Source: CAZSNT01 sp964607765 (GTDB taxonomy: Bacteria; Verrucomicrobiota; Lentisphaeria; Oligosphaerales; JABHEG01). From it: DNA of 64,000 bases. The position numbers and the translations under genes were made by a program. This document shows, piece by piece, positions 53,920 through 63,168 of the stretch. Every line of letters begins with the position of its first letter. The first letter of the stretch is position 1. Location: positions 31,963 through 95,962 of the forward strand of contig CAZSNT010000013.1 in the NCBI GenBank assembly GCA_964607765.1. Direction: 5' to 3'. The notes beneath the pieces are model-generated. The model saw only the letters and a program-made list of their open reading frames with translations. It ran no database searches and had not been told where the DNA came from.

Positions 53920-55209
53920 ATGAGAAAACACCGCAATGCCGTCCCCTCCCGCAACAGCAACCGGATAGTGTGCGCGGCCTGCGCCGCGGCGCTCTGGTTC
54001 GCCGCGCTGACACCACGGGCGCCCGCCGCTGACTGGCCTCAGTTCCGCGGACCCGAGCGCAACGGCATCTCCGCTGAGACCGGTCTGCTCAAAGCCTGGC
54101 CGGATGCCGGCCCGCGCCTGCTGTGGTCCGCGACAGGCCTGGGTGACGGCTATGCCGCACCGGCCATCGTCGACGGCGTGGTGTACGTCACCGGCGTCAA
54201 AGAGAAGAAGGAATTCGTGGCCGCCTTCGACGCGGCGGGCAAGCGCAAGTGGGAGACGCAGTACGGTGGGGCCTGGACACGCTCGTTCCCGCCCGCCCGT
54301 ACCACGCCGACCGTTCTCGACGACGCGCTGTTCGTCATCAGCGGCATGGGCGAAGTTGTGCGGCTGAACACACGGTCAGGCAAGATCGAATGGTCGGTGG
54401 ACGCCAAGAAGCAGTTCGGCGGCACGACCGGACCGTGGGGTACGGCTGAATCGCCCTTGATCGTGGAGGGCAAGGTCATCTACACACCGGGCGGCGAGCA
54501 GACGACCATGGTGGCGCTTGCCGCCGATTCGGGTGACCTGGTCTGGAAGTCACCCTCGCTCCAGGACAAGAGCGCCTACGTGTCGCCAATCCTGATCGAG
54601 CACAATGAGCAGCGGATGATTGTGGGCATGACCGGCGATTACGTGTTCGCCGCTGATCCTGCGGACGGACGGCTCCTGTGGCAGGTCAAGTATGCCGACC
54701 AATCCCCGCCCACACGCGGCGGGCACATCAACTGCAACTCTCCCGTGTTCCACGACGGACGTCTGTTCGTCACCAGCGGCTACAACCACGTCGGCATGAT
54801 GCTGGAACTGCAAGCGGCCGGCGCGCCCACCGTAAAATGGACCACGCCGGACCTGGACACGCACCACGGCAATGTGGTGCTCGTCGGCGGACACCTGTAC
54901 GGCACGAACTGGATCAACAACAAACAGGGCAACTGGGTGTGTGTCGACTGGCAGACCGGCGAGACGACGTACGATCACAGCTGGTGCACAAAGGGTGCCG
55001 TCACGTTCGCCGACGGCATGCTCTACTGCTACGAAGAGAAAGGCGGCACGCTGGCTCTCGTGCCCGCCAGCCCTGACGGTTTCCGCGTGACGAGTTCGTT
55101 CAAAATCACCATGGGCTCGAAGCAGCACTGGGGCCACCCCGCGATCAGCGACGGGCGCCTCTTCGTCCGCCACGGCGAGGCACTCATGGTCTTCGACATC
55201 CGCGAGTGA
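53920..55209 (+). CDS. Secreted PQQ-type beta-propeller protein
   Basis: A 429-residue secreted eight-bladed propeller of the PQQ-binding-like or BamB-like fold. The leader ends around APA before DWPQFRGPERNGIS, a typical opening of PVC propellers. Blades are marked by repeats such as VYVTGVKE, AAFDAAGKRKWE, LVWKSP and DGRLFVTSG. The ATG at 53920 is chosen because AAAGGGA is correctly spaced for it and too close to an ATG at 53914. Catalytic alcohol-dehydrogenase residues are not evident, so a binding or scaffold role is more likely. It stands alone with REPIN-like repeats downstream. Confidence 0.83.
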   Translation: MRKHRNAVPSRNSNRIVCAACAAALWFAALTPRAPAADWPQFRGPERNGISAETGLLKAWPDAGPRLLWSATGLGDGYAAPAIVDGVVYVTGVKEKKEFVAAFDAAGKRKWETQYGGAWTRSFPPARTTPTVLDDALFVISGMGEVVRLNTRSGKIEWSVDAKKQFGGTTGPWGTAESPLIVEGKVIYTPGGEQTTMVALAADSGDLVWKSPSLQDKSAYVSPILIEHNEQRMIVGMTGDYVFAADPADGRLLWQVKYADQSPPTRGGHINCNSPVFHDGRLFVTSGYNHVGMMLELQAAGAPTVKWTTPDLDTHHGNVVLVGGHLYGTNWINNKQGNWVCVDWQTGETTYDHSWCTKGAVTFADGMLYCYEEKGGTLALVPASPDGFRVTSSFKITMGSKQHWGHPAISDGRLFVRHGEALMVFDIRE

Positions 55210-55332
55210 ATGACCTGAGCTCGAGGAACTGCACCACAAGCTGTTCGGCGCCCCGATCGAGGACGCCCACAGCGCGCTTGCGGATCGCGCGGCGTGCAAG
55301 GCATGTTCTCTGCGCCCGGTGACCGGTCAGTT

Positions 55333-55461
55333 ACGTGAGGCATCCGCGCGTCCCCCGTAGGCCGGCTCTCCTGAGCCGGGTGTGCTGCCGTGCCTCCAGA
55401 TAGAGCGGAACGACAAGGACACCCGGCTCGGGAGAGCCGGGCTACGGGGGCTGCCTCACGT
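55333..55461. repeat. REPIN-like dyad repeat, full copy
   Basis: Two hairpins, CCGGCTC-TCCT-GAGCCGG and CCCGGCTC-GGGA-GAGCCGGG, lie in inverted orientation around a spacer with ATAGAGCGGAACGACAAGG. The symmetry extends outward to CCCCCGTAG / CTACGGGGG and ACGTGAGG / CCTCACGT. The nested symmetry is that of paired REP sequences. No RAYT transposase is present in the window. Confidence 0.8.
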
Positions 55462-55483
55462 GACGCGTTACTGCGCCTGGCAA

Positions 55484-55548
55484 TAGATAGAGCGGAACGA
55501 CAGGGAACCCGGCTCGGGAGAAGGGGCTGCCTCACGTGACGCGGTACT
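55484..55548. repeat. Partial copy of the dyad repeat
   Basis: ATAGAGCGGAACGACAGGG, CCCGGCTCGGGAGA and GGGGCTGCCTCACGTGACGCG repeat the right half and flank of the preceding element about 85 bases downstream. About 12 bases of the hairpin are deleted. Confidence 0.75.
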
Positions 55549-55694
55549 GCGCCTGCGCGAGCGTGCTTGACAGGAACGCTGCTACCTGTTAGTTTGCGCA
55601 CCGTTGAGGAAACTCAGACGTAACCCCACATGAAGGGGAGGCGTAGCGGGAACCGAGGGATCTGGTTGTCTGGGCAGGGGGGGCATTTCTTTCC

Positions 55695-57332
55695 ATGGTG
55701 ACACAGCGAGACATTGTCCTGGTCGTGGACGATGTGCGCATCACTCGCGTGGTGATCTCACGGCTCCTCGGCAGCGAGGGATACGAGGTGGTGACCGCCG
55801 GCACGGGTCGGCAGGCTCTGGACGTGGTGGCTGAGCGGGATGTGAATCTGGCGCTGTTGGACCTGCGCCTGCCTGACATGCTGGGTACCGAGCTGATTGC
55901 TCCCATGCGCGAGAGCGTGCCGGACATCCAGATAGTCGTCTTCACCGCACATGCCACGATTGAGTCGGCCATCGACGCAATGAGGGGCGGGGCCTGTGCC
56001 TACGTGCAGAAACCGGTCAAGGCGGACGAAGTGCGCACAGTTGTACGGGACGCGTTGGAGAAGCAGCGCTTGGCGCGCGAGAACCGCCGCCTCCTCGGTG
56101 CGGCGCACGCGGAGCTCGAGCAGCGGCGTCTGGCGGAGGCGTCGCTGAAGCGCCAGACTCGGCGCCTGCAGCAGACGGTCGAGAAGCTGCGGCGCACGCG
56201 CGAGCAGCTGACCCGTGAAGAACGTTTCGCCGCCTTGGGCAAAATGGCCAGCGGGATTGCACACGAGTTCAACAACAGCCTGGCTCCGATCCTCGGTTTC
56301 AGCGACATGCTCCTGAAACGACCTGCCGTGGCCGAGAATCCTGCCAAACGAACCAGGTTCCTCACCAGCATCTGCACGGCCGCCCACGATGCGGCACACT
56401 CCGTCCAGAGCCTGCGCGAGTTCTACAGGCCGCACCAGGACACAGGCGCCCTGCAGCCCGTGGACCTTGTCGAGATCGTGCGGACCACGCTCAAGCTGGC
56501 CAAGCCGCAGTGGCATCACGCGACGCGCAACCAGGGCGCCGTGCCCATTGAAATCCGGACAGACTTCGCCGACGTCCCGACCTTCGCGGGGGATGCGGGC
56601 GAGCTGCGCCAAGCTGTGACGAATCTGGTCTTCAATGCGGCTGATGCCATGCCGGACGGGGGAACGCTGACCTTGCGGGTGGCCGAAGAGGGTGGGGATC
56701 CCGTTCTGCAGGTCAGCGATAGCGGTGTCGGTATGTCAGCGGAAGTCCAGGCCCGGTGTCTCACGCCGTTCTTCTCGACAAAGGGCGAGAAGGGCTCGGG
56801 ACTGGGCCTGGCTTTGGTCTACGGCACGGTCAGACGCCACGGCGGGGGTGTTGATATTGACAGCAAGGAAGGTAGAGGCACCACATTCACGCTGCGCTTC
56901 CCCAGTCAATCGTGTCCGAAGGCGCGAGTCGACGAGACGGAAGCGGCGGAGGCGGCGCCGTGGCCCGAACGCGCGCGTGTGCTTCTGGTCGAGGGCGACA
57001 GCCGTGTCCGGGACACGTTGTTCGAGTACCTTGCGCAGGACGGGCACTCCGCGGCCGCCGCGGCTTCTGCGGGCGAAGCGCTGGTCGAACTCCGCGCACA
57101 CGAGTTCGATCTCGCCTTTGTGGCCAACGATCTGCCGGACATGGCCGCAACCGATCTGGCCGCGAGAATGAAGGGCTTGCGGCCGGGACTTTCCGTGGCC
57201 CTGCTTCGCGGCACGGAGTCCTTTTCAGCCACGCTGGAGACGCCGCCCGGGCTGGACGCCGTGCTTGACAAGCCGGTCACTCTCGATGCGCTCCGCGCAG
57301 CCATGCACGGCACGATGAACGCCGCGAGATAG
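55695..57332 (+). CDS. Receiver-histidine kinase-degenerate receiver protein
   Basis: A 545-residue soluble signalling protein. The N-terminal receiver has Asp56 (LLDLRLPDM) and Lys106. A coiled coil at about 120-175 leads to the kinase motif SGIAHEFNNSLAP with His190. The ATPase domain has SDSGVGMS, TPFFSTK and GSGLGLALVYG. The C-terminal receiver (about 426-540) reads FVANDLPDM, so Ala477 stands where the phospho-acceptor Asp should be; it is probably a pseudo-receiver with a binding or regulatory role. It is convergent with the DUF5591-like gene, whose end lies only 3 bases away. No dedicated output partner is adjacent. Confidence 0.88.
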   Translation: MVTQRDIVLVVDDVRITRVVISRLLGSEGYEVVTAGTGRQALDVVAERDVNLALLDLRLPDMLGTELIAPMRESVPDIQIVVFTAHATIESAIDAMRGGACAYVQKPVKADEVRTVVRDALEKQRLARENRRLLGAAHAELEQRRLAEASLKRQTRRLQQTVEKLRRTREQLTREERFAALGKMASGIAHEFNNSLAPILGFSDMLLKRPAVAENPAKRTRFLTSICTAAHDAAHSVQSLREFYRPHQDTGALQPVDLVEIVRTTLKLAKPQWHHATRNQGAVPIEIRTDFADVPTFAGDAGELRQAVTNLVFNAADAMPDGGTLTLRVAEEGGDPVLQVSDSGVGMSAEVQARCLTPFFSTKGEKGSGLGLALVYGTVRRHGGGVDIDSKEGRGTTFTLRFPSQSCPKARVDETEAAEAAPWPERARVLLVEGDSRVRDTLFEYLAQDGHSAAAAASAGEALVELRAHEFDLAFVANDLPDMAATDLAARMKGLRPGLSVALLRGTESFSATLETPPGLDAVLDKPVTLDALRAAMHGTMNAAR

Positions 57333-57335
57333 CCG

Positions 57336-58271
57336 TCAGCCGTAGACCGCCCCCAACTCCTGCAACCGCCTGGATGCCTCCTCCTGCTCGTGCGGCGCAA
57401 GATGCGGCACGATCTCGAGCGTAAGCTGGATCCAGTACTTCTGCCAATACGTCCGGGGAACGCTGGTGCCGAGGCGGGTAACGCAACAGCCGCCGTGGCG
57501 CGGCAACACGGCCAGGTCGACCCCGGCAATGCGAGCGGCGTCCGCCATGACCTCACCGTACCGCCCGTCTGTGAACGTCCACATCGCGTCGTAGTGAGAG
57601 CCGTGCGTGGATATGTAATCCGCCATGCGCTGCGCCAGCACGGGGCGGGCAGCGGCATACGTGGCGTTGTCAAAGTGCTTGACCCCGCCGGCCCGAACGT
57701 TGACCGGGTACACATCCTCCAACTCGTAGGGGGCGGGCCCCACCTTGCTGGCAAGCACGACCACGTGCACGGGACACTGCCGGAAATCGTGCGCCGGGTC
57801 ATCTCCCGTGGCGACGGCAATGGCGCGACGCATGAAGGCGTGTGAGGGAGAACTGGAGAACGGCCGCCGAACGGAACACTGCAGAAACACGAGCAGACGC
57901 TTTATCCGAGGCGGCTCGTAGTCTTCGATGACGAACCGATGGAACGCTTCGACAGGCGACGAATCGAGCCACAGTCGCTGGTCCGGCACGCGCGAGACAG
58001 CGCCCACCGCGGCCACGGCGCGGTCCCTGGCATCGCCCGCACGTCGCCCCACCTCGACCTGCCACCGCGCCGCCCAACGATAGCACACAGTATCATCGTC
58101 CGGCAGTAGCTTCCCCGCCGCTGCCAGCTTCTCCTCGGCCAGTCCGTCAAGGGCAGGCGCTGTCGCCGACAACGCAAGCCCGGCCTCGGCAGCCACTTCG
58201 GCAAGTGACAGAGGCCCGCTTGCCTGCAGCAGCGCCTGGATGACTCTGTGTCGGATCTCTAGTGGTTGCAT
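57336..58271 (-). CDS. DUF5591/ArcS-like protein with N-terminal winged-helix-like region
   Basis: A 311-residue protein. Residues about 1-55 look like a small winged-helix (RHRVIQALLQ...LSLAEVAAEAG). Residues about 110-300 resemble the DUF5591 domain of archaeosine synthase, with FLQCSVRRPFSSSPSH and the CPVHVVVLASKVGPAPYELE block followed by VYPVNV. Archaeosine is an archaeal tRNA base, so in bacteria this fold must do something else; related tRNA or nucleoside chemistry is possible. The ATG at 58271 is preferred over an upstream start that would add a hydrophobic non-conserved stretch. It diverges from the cupin gene. Confidence 0.68.
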   Translation of the reverse strand: MQPLEIRHRVIQALLQASGPLSLAEVAAEAGLALSATAPALDGLAEEKLAAAGKLLPDDDTVCYRWAARWQVEVGRRAGDARDRAVAAVGAVSRVPDQRLWLDSSPVEAFHRFVIEDYEPPRIKRLLVFLQCSVRRPFSSSPSHAFMRRAIAVATGDDPAHDFRQCPVHVVVLASKVGPAPYELEDVYPVNVRAGGVKHFDNATYAAARPVLAQRMADYISTHGSHYDAMWTFTDGRYGEVMADAARIAGVDLAVLPRHGGCCVTRLGTSVPRTYWQKYWIQLTLEIVPHLAPHEQEEASRRLQELGAVYG

Positions 58272-58391
58272 CACGGTGACGAGCAAGATGCCACCGCATC
58301 TCCTTGATTTCCATAGGCATACCAGATCAAGTAACAACACGGGGCAGACCGGGAGACGCAGTATGGTTGAGCATCCGGAAGTCATTTGATC

Positions 58392-58889
58392 ATGTCGATC
58401 CAAACACGTCCCGTCGCCCTTGCCGATGACGGCACATTCCCGAACAGTCCTTTACCTGCAGTACACTACATTGCGGCCCTGTCCCCAGGCGGGGCCGTCG
58501 CGTTCGAGGCGCTCTTTCGTGGAAACGGTTGGGGAAGATGCTGGCGCAATGGGGTGTATGCCTTCCACCACTACCACTCGACCGCCCACGAAGTCCTGGG
58601 TGTGGCGGCGGGCCGGGCCGAAGTCCAGCTTGGCGGACCAGCGGGCCCCGTGGTAGACATCAAGCAAGGCGACGCGGTGTTCATTCCCGCCGGGGTCGCT
58701 CACTCTCGGGTCAGCGCCTCTCCGGATTTCCTCGTTGTCGGAGCATATCCCGCCGGCCAGGCGCCCGATCTCTGTCGAGGCACGCGGGAAGAACGGCCCG
58801 CCGCCGACCAGCGGATGGCCGCTGTTCTTCTCCCGTCCCAAGACCCGGTTCTTGGCGACGCCGGCCCCGCACTCCCGCCATTCAGGTAA
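58392..58889 (+). CDS. Cupin-domain protein
   Basis: A 165-residue single-domain cupin. The first cupin motif is YAFHHYHSTAHEVLGVAAG, with His-x-His and Glu metal ligands, and the second is KQGDAVFIPAGVAHSR. The arrangement resembles YjlB-like small cupins. The ATG at 58392 has GGAAG about 11 bases upstream. It is probably a metal-dependent small-molecule enzyme or sensor of unknown substrate. It diverges from the DUF5591-like gene, and CTTGAT / ATCAAG form a short inverted repeat in the shared spacer. Confidence 0.8.
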   Translation: MSIQTRPVALADDGTFPNSPLPAVHYIAALSPGGAVAFEALFRGNGWGRCWRNGVYAFHHYHSTAHEVLGVAAGRAEVQLGGPAGPVVDIKQGDAVFIPAGVAHSRVSASPDFLVVGAYPAGQAPDLCRGTREERPAADQRMAAVLLPSQDPVLGDAGPALPPFR

Positions 58890-58913
58890 TGCCCATCCGT
58901 GACTCGGCTCTGC

Positions 58914-58966
58914 CATCAGTGGGTGGGTCTTCCGGACATCAGTGGGACGGCTATGCCATCAGTGGG
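58914..58966. repeat. Three CATCAGTGGG direct repeats
   Basis: CATCAGTGGG occurs at 58914-58923, 58937-58946 and 58957-58966, with start-to-start distances of 23 and 20 bases. The site lies 60 to 110 bases upstream of the large propeller gene. Near-helical spacing makes an operator plausible, but this is unproven. Confidence 0.5.
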
Positions 58967-59026
58967 TGTCACGCTGGAATTCTCGAGCCTAGACGACCAT
59001 AGTCAAGCGGTGCAATCTGAAGGAGA

Positions 59027-62000
59027 ATGTCCGTGAAGATACAAGACGTCATACGCTCCCGGCTCTGTACGTATCCCGGCATGCTGACTGCACTGGTTGC
59101 GGGGTGTCTGCTTACCAGTCTGGCTCGGGGCCAGGCGGCGCCGGGCGCTGCCCGGGTGCGACAGCTCTTGACGGAGAGCGGGTTCCGGGGTGGTCTTGTC
59201 GTGCACATTGGCGCACAGGAAGGCGGTCTGGCCGCGGCCCGGGCGGAACAGCTCCTGGCGGAGAGCGGGTTCCGGGGCGGCCTCATCGTGCACGTTGGGG
59301 TACAGCAGGGGAGTCTGACCGCGGCGCTGGGAGCGCGCGCCAACGCGTTGGTGCACGGGCTCGTGAGGGATGCGACGACGCTCGAGACCGCACGCCGGCA
59401 GATCCGCGATGCCGGGGGTTACGGGCGCGTGTCCGTGACGGGCTGGCGCGGCGGGCGGTTGCCGTACGCAGAGGGCACGGTCAACCTGCTCCTGGTATTG
59501 GATGAAGGTACTCAACTCGACCAGGCGGAGATCAGCCGCGTACTCGCGCCGCTGGGCGTGGCCCGGGTCCGGCGGAACGGCGCCTTGACCACGTTCCGCA
59601 AACCGTGGCCGACTGACGTGGACGAATGGTCCCACTCACGCTACGACGCGACCGGCAACGCTGTCAGCAGCGACGAACGGGCCGGGCCGCCGCAGTCTCT
59701 GCAGTGGGCGGCCTGGCCGCGCTGGAATCGAGGCACCAAGACCAGCAGCCTGGTCTCGACTCGCGGTCGCATCTTCTACGTCCTGAACGACGGCCACTTT
59801 GCCGCCAGCGCCAACACGTGGTCGTTGATCGCACGCGACGCGCACAACGGCATTCAACTGTGGCGCCATGAGCTACCGAGCTGGGCGGGGGCCAAGGGTG
59901 GCAAGAAGATCGGGCCTGCCCAAGTGCATCGCCGGTTGGTCGCCGAGGGCGACCGGGTCTACGCCACGCTGGGCGAGGCGGCCCCGGTCAGTGTCCTGGA
60001 CGCTGCCACAGGCGATGTGATCCGTGTGTTGCATGACACGGGCCAAACCCAGGAGTTCATCCTGTCCGCCGGAGTCGTGGTGGCATTGGTGGACCCGGGG
60101 ACAGCAGCCGCGGCCCGCCGCGGCCAGGACAGCAGCGTACGGCTCGTGGCTGTAGACGCGGCAACGGGCAAGGTGCTGTGGCAGCACGCATCCAAGACAA
60201 TCCTGCCGTTGGCCGTGGCGGCGGACGGGAAGCAGGTAGTGTTCCACGACGGCACCGTCCTGCGCAGCCTGAACCTGCACACGGGATCGCCGCACTGGGC
60301 GTCCGCGCCGACCGGGCAGAAGGTCGTATCGAAAAGTAAGGCGCATCCGGACAGTCCCGGCGCAGAGAAGGGCGCGATCTGGCTGGCGCCCCAGTTCGCA
60401 CCGACCCTGGTCCTTTACAAGGATGTTGTTGCGTTTGCGGGCGGGCGGCAGCTCAATGTTGTCTCCGCGGAGGACGGGCGCGAACTGTGGCGCACGGAAT
60501 ACGCGCCATCCAACTACTCCGTCCCGGTCGATCTGTTCGGCTTCAACGGCTGCCTCTGGGGGCCGGACACGACGATGAACATGTGGCGTCCGGTCAATGA
60601 CAGCCTCGACTACAACGCGTATGACCCGCTGACGGGGCAGCTCGAGAGGAGCGCCAAGGGCAAGTACGGGTTCAAGTTCCAGCACCACCGCTGCCATCAG
60701 ATGAAGGTCATCGGCAGCACAGTGGTCGCGGGCAAGGCGGGCATCGAGTTCCTGGACACCGCAACGGGCAACGTGGCGGCCCACCACTGGATGCGCGGCA
60801 GCTGCTTTTTCGGCGTCATGCCGGCCAACGGTCTGCTGTACGTGCCGCCGCACAACTGCGCCTGCTATGTCCGGGCCAAGCTCTCCGGGTTCATGGCATT
60901 CAACGCGGCCCGGCCAACCCCGCCGGTTGAGATTCCCGACGCGCAGCGGCTTCAGCGCGGCCCGGCCTACGGGCAGACAGCGGCAGGGGCGCCCGAGCTG
61001 CGACCGGACGATTGGCCGACCTACCGGCACGATGCAAGCCGTTCCGGCCGGAGCCCGACCAAGGTCAACGCCGATCTGCTGCTGGGCTGGGAAACCGATT
61101 TGGGGGGGAAGCTCACCAGCCCGGTCATCGCCAGCGGGCGTGTGTTTGTGGCCGCGACGGATCGGCATCTGTTGCACGCCATTGAGGCGGACACGGGCAG
61201 CATCGCCTGGCAATATGCCTTCGACGCCCGCGTCGACTCCCCGCCCACGGTCTACCAGGGACTGGTGCTGGCCGGGTGCCGGGACGGTTCGGTTCACGCG
61301 TTGCGCGCGTCTGACGGTGCATTGGTCTGGCGTTTTCTGGCCGCGCCCGAGGAGCGGCTGATCGTCTCGCTCGGCCAGTTGGAGTCGGTCTGGCCGGTGC
61401 ACGGCAGCGTGCTCGTGCTCAACGATACGCTCTTCTTCGCGGCTGGCAGATCGTCGTACCTGGATGGAGGAGTCCGACTCTACGGCCTGGAGCCGCACAC
61501 AGGCCGGCAGGTGGTCGAGAGAGTGCTCTGGACGCGGCAGCCGGACGGTGCTCAGACCTTGGACGAGCAAAGCGTGGACGGCTACCGCAACGACATATTG
61601 TCCAGCGATGGCGAGCGAGTGTTCATGCGTCACCAAGCTTTCGACCGCTCGGGCAAGCCGACGCCGGGACGGATCACGCACCTGCACAGTCCGGACGGCT
61701 ATCTCAGCTCGGACACGACATCGCGTCTGCTGTGGACCTATGCGCCGCTTTTCACCTCCCCGCACCAAGGCGCGTTCTACGACCTGCGGCTCAGCCGCGC
61801 CTTGTTCCCGTCCGGCCGCATCCTGGTCGAAGGTGAGGACGTCATCTACGGATTCGGCCAGAACCACTATGAGAAGATGCGCACAGACCCGGGCGGCGCG
61901 TGGGCCGTGTTCGCTGCCGCCAAAAAGAACGACGTTCCCGTGGATCTGACGGCAAGGGAATACCGTGCGTTGGCACTGAGCGACAAACGCTCTGTTGCCT

Positions 62001-63016
62001 TCCACTGGCACAAGAGAGTACCGATCCAGGCGTGGGCGATGGTGAAAACAGACGACGTGCTGTTCGTCGCGGGCCCGCGTGGCAGCGCCTTCACGTCGCA
62101 GGAGGCGCTGGACGGCAAGGCTGCGGGAGTGCTCCTGGCCATGTCGCCCAGTGACGGCGAGATCCTGGCCGAGATGCCGTTGCCGAGCATGCCGGTCTGG
62201 GACGGAATGGCGGCGGCGGACGGGAACCTCACCATCGCTCTGGCGAACGGACGCACTGTCTGCCTGTGGGGCGCGGCCCCGGGCCGCGCCGGCACGCCGC
62301 TGTCCGCGGCAGGCTGGCGGGCGGTGTTGCCACCTGTGAAGGTCGCCGCGGAAGAGGGATTGCTTGGTCGCTGGCGTTTCGACGAAGGCCGCGGCATGCT
62401 GGCGCGGGACTGTTCCGGACGCGGACACGACGCCGATGTGTACGGCAATTGGGCATCGGGCGAGTTCGGCAACTGCCTGGTAGCCGCCGGCACGCCGCAA
62501 GCTGTCGTGATCCCCGACGCCGAACACCTGCAGTTTGGCACCAGTGACTTCACACTCGCCCTGTGGGTGAAAGTCGACGAGTACGACGCGCGGTTGCTGG
62601 GCAAGGAAGCGTTTCCTGAGAACTGGTGGGTCATCAACCTGCTCGAAAACGGCCAGGCCGAACTCGTTCTGGGCGAGAGCCGAGGCCACGGCATGCAGGT
62701 GCGCCCCAAGACGGCCACGCACCTCGCGACCGATGCCTGGACGCACCTGGTGGCCGTAGCCGACCGGGAAGGACGTGAGGTGCGTCTCTACATGAACGGC
62801 AAGCTGGAGAGTCGTCAGGCCATCCCCGAGACCATGAACAAAGGGCTGAACGCGGCCGGGCGCGATATCGCCATCCCCTCGAGCCACAAGCCGTTCAAGG
62901 GCCTGATCAGCGACTTCCGCCTCTACGGCAGAGCGCTCAGTGCGGAACGCGTGAAAGAGCTGTACGAGGAAGAGGCGCCACGCCGCACGAGCGCGGCGTT
63001 CAAGGTCCGGGAATAG
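59027..63016 (+). CDS. Secreted decayed methyltransferase-like/PQQ propeller/LamG protein
   Basis: A 1329-residue secreted protein. The leader (about 19-37) contains VAGC, a possible but uncertain lipobox. Residues about 40-205 resemble a class I SAM-methyltransferase domain fused to such propellers in PVC bacteria. Here the glycine loop is GAQEG and GVQQG, and a 29-residue segment is tandemly duplicated, so SAM binding is doubtful. Residues about 205-1100 are two stretches of PQQ-type blades (VLDAATGDVIRVL, AVDAATGKVLWQH, DDWPTYRHDASRSG). Residues about 1108-1312 form a LamG/concanavalin-like domain (LLGRWRFDEGRG, FTLALWVKVDEY, LYMNGKLESRQA), probably binding glycan or surface. AAGGAGAA precedes the start region. 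Confidence 0.83.
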   Translation: MSVKIQDVIRSRLCTYPGMLTALVAGCLLTSLARGQAAPGAARVRQLLTESGFRGGLVVHIGAQEGGLAAARAEQLLAESGFRGGLIVHVGVQQGSLTAALGARANALVHGLVRDATTLETARRQIRDAGGYGRVSVTGWRGGRLPYAEGTVNLLLVLDEGTQLDQAEISRVLAPLGVARVRRNGALTTFRKPWPTDVDEWSHSRYDATGNAVSSDERAGPPQSLQWAAWPRWNRGTKTSSLVSTRGRIFYVLNDGHFAASANTWSLIARDAHNGIQLWRHELPSWAGAKGGKKIGPAQVHRRLVAEGDRVYATLGEAAPVSVLDAATGDVIRVLHDTGQTQEFILSAGVVVALVDPGTAAAARRGQDSSVRLVAVDAATGKVLWQHASKTILPLAVAADGKQVVFHDGTVLRSLNLHTGSPHWASAPTGQKVVSKSKAHPDSPGAEKGAIWLAPQFAPTLVLYKDVVAFAGGRQLNVVSAEDGRELWRTEYAPSNYSVPVDLFGFNGCLWGPDTTMNMWRPVNDSLDYNAYDPLTGQLERSAKGKYGFKFQHHRCHQMKVIGSTVVAGKAGIEFLDTATGNVAAHHWMRGSCFFGVMPANGLLYVPPHNCACYVRAKLSGFMAFNAARPTPPVEIPDAQRLQRGPAYGQTAAGAPELRPDDWPTYRHDASRSGRSPTKVNADLLLGWETDLGGKLTSPVIASGRVFVAATDRHLLHAIEADTGSIAWQYAFDARVDSPPTVYQGLVLAGCRDGSVHALRASDGALVWRFLAAPEERLIVSLGQLESVWPVHGSVLVLNDTLFFAAGRSSYLDGGVRLYGLEPHTGRQVVERVLWTRQPDGAQTLDEQSVDGYRNDILSSDGERVFMRHQAFDRSGKPTPGRITHLHSPDGYLSSDTTSRLLWTYAPLFTSPHQGAFYDLRLSRALFPSGRILVEGEDVIYGFGQNHYEKMRTDPGGAWAVFAAAKKNDVPVDLTAREYRALALSDKRSVAFHWHKRVPIQAWAMVKTDDVLFVAGPRGSAFTSQEALDGKAAGVLLAMSPSDGEILAEMPLPSMPVWDGMAAADGNLTIALANGRTVCLWGAAPGRAGTPLSAAGWRAVLPPVKVAAEEGLLGRWRFDEGRGMLARDCSGRGHDADVYGNWASGEFGNCLVAAGTPQAVVIPDAEHLQFGTSDFTLALWVKVDEYDARLLGKEAFPENWWVINLLENGQAELVLGESRGHGMQVRPKTATHLATDAWTHLVAVADREGREVRLYMNGKLESRQAIPETMNKGLNAAGRDIAIPSSHKPFKGLISDFRLYGRALSAERVKELYEEEAPRRTSAAFKVRE

Positions 63017-63168
63017 GCGTGTGGCCCTGAACTCATCGGCAGGATGTGGGCAGTTGGTCTGTACGGAGGCCGGACTCTCGGGCCATCGCCCGGAGGGTCG
63101 GGGGCCGGTGCGGGCCGTAGGGCGGTACGGAGATCTGCCCGCGGCCGAACTGTTGGACTGGACTGTCC

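Larger units (their letters stand above)
55210..55694. other. Intergenic region with REPIN-like repeats
   Basis: This 485-base spacer contains a complete dyad repeat at 55333-55461 and a deleted partial copy at 55484-55548, then about 145 bases of leader before the kinase gene. No small gene was found. Confidence 0.6.

Noticed and set aside
59873..62887. A 1004-codon open frame on the minus strand, and a similar 876-codon one at 11650-14280
   Set aside because: They lie fully opposite well-supported propeller and transporter genes, give Arg/His/Val-rich products without domains, and are expected antisense shadows in GC-rich DNA.
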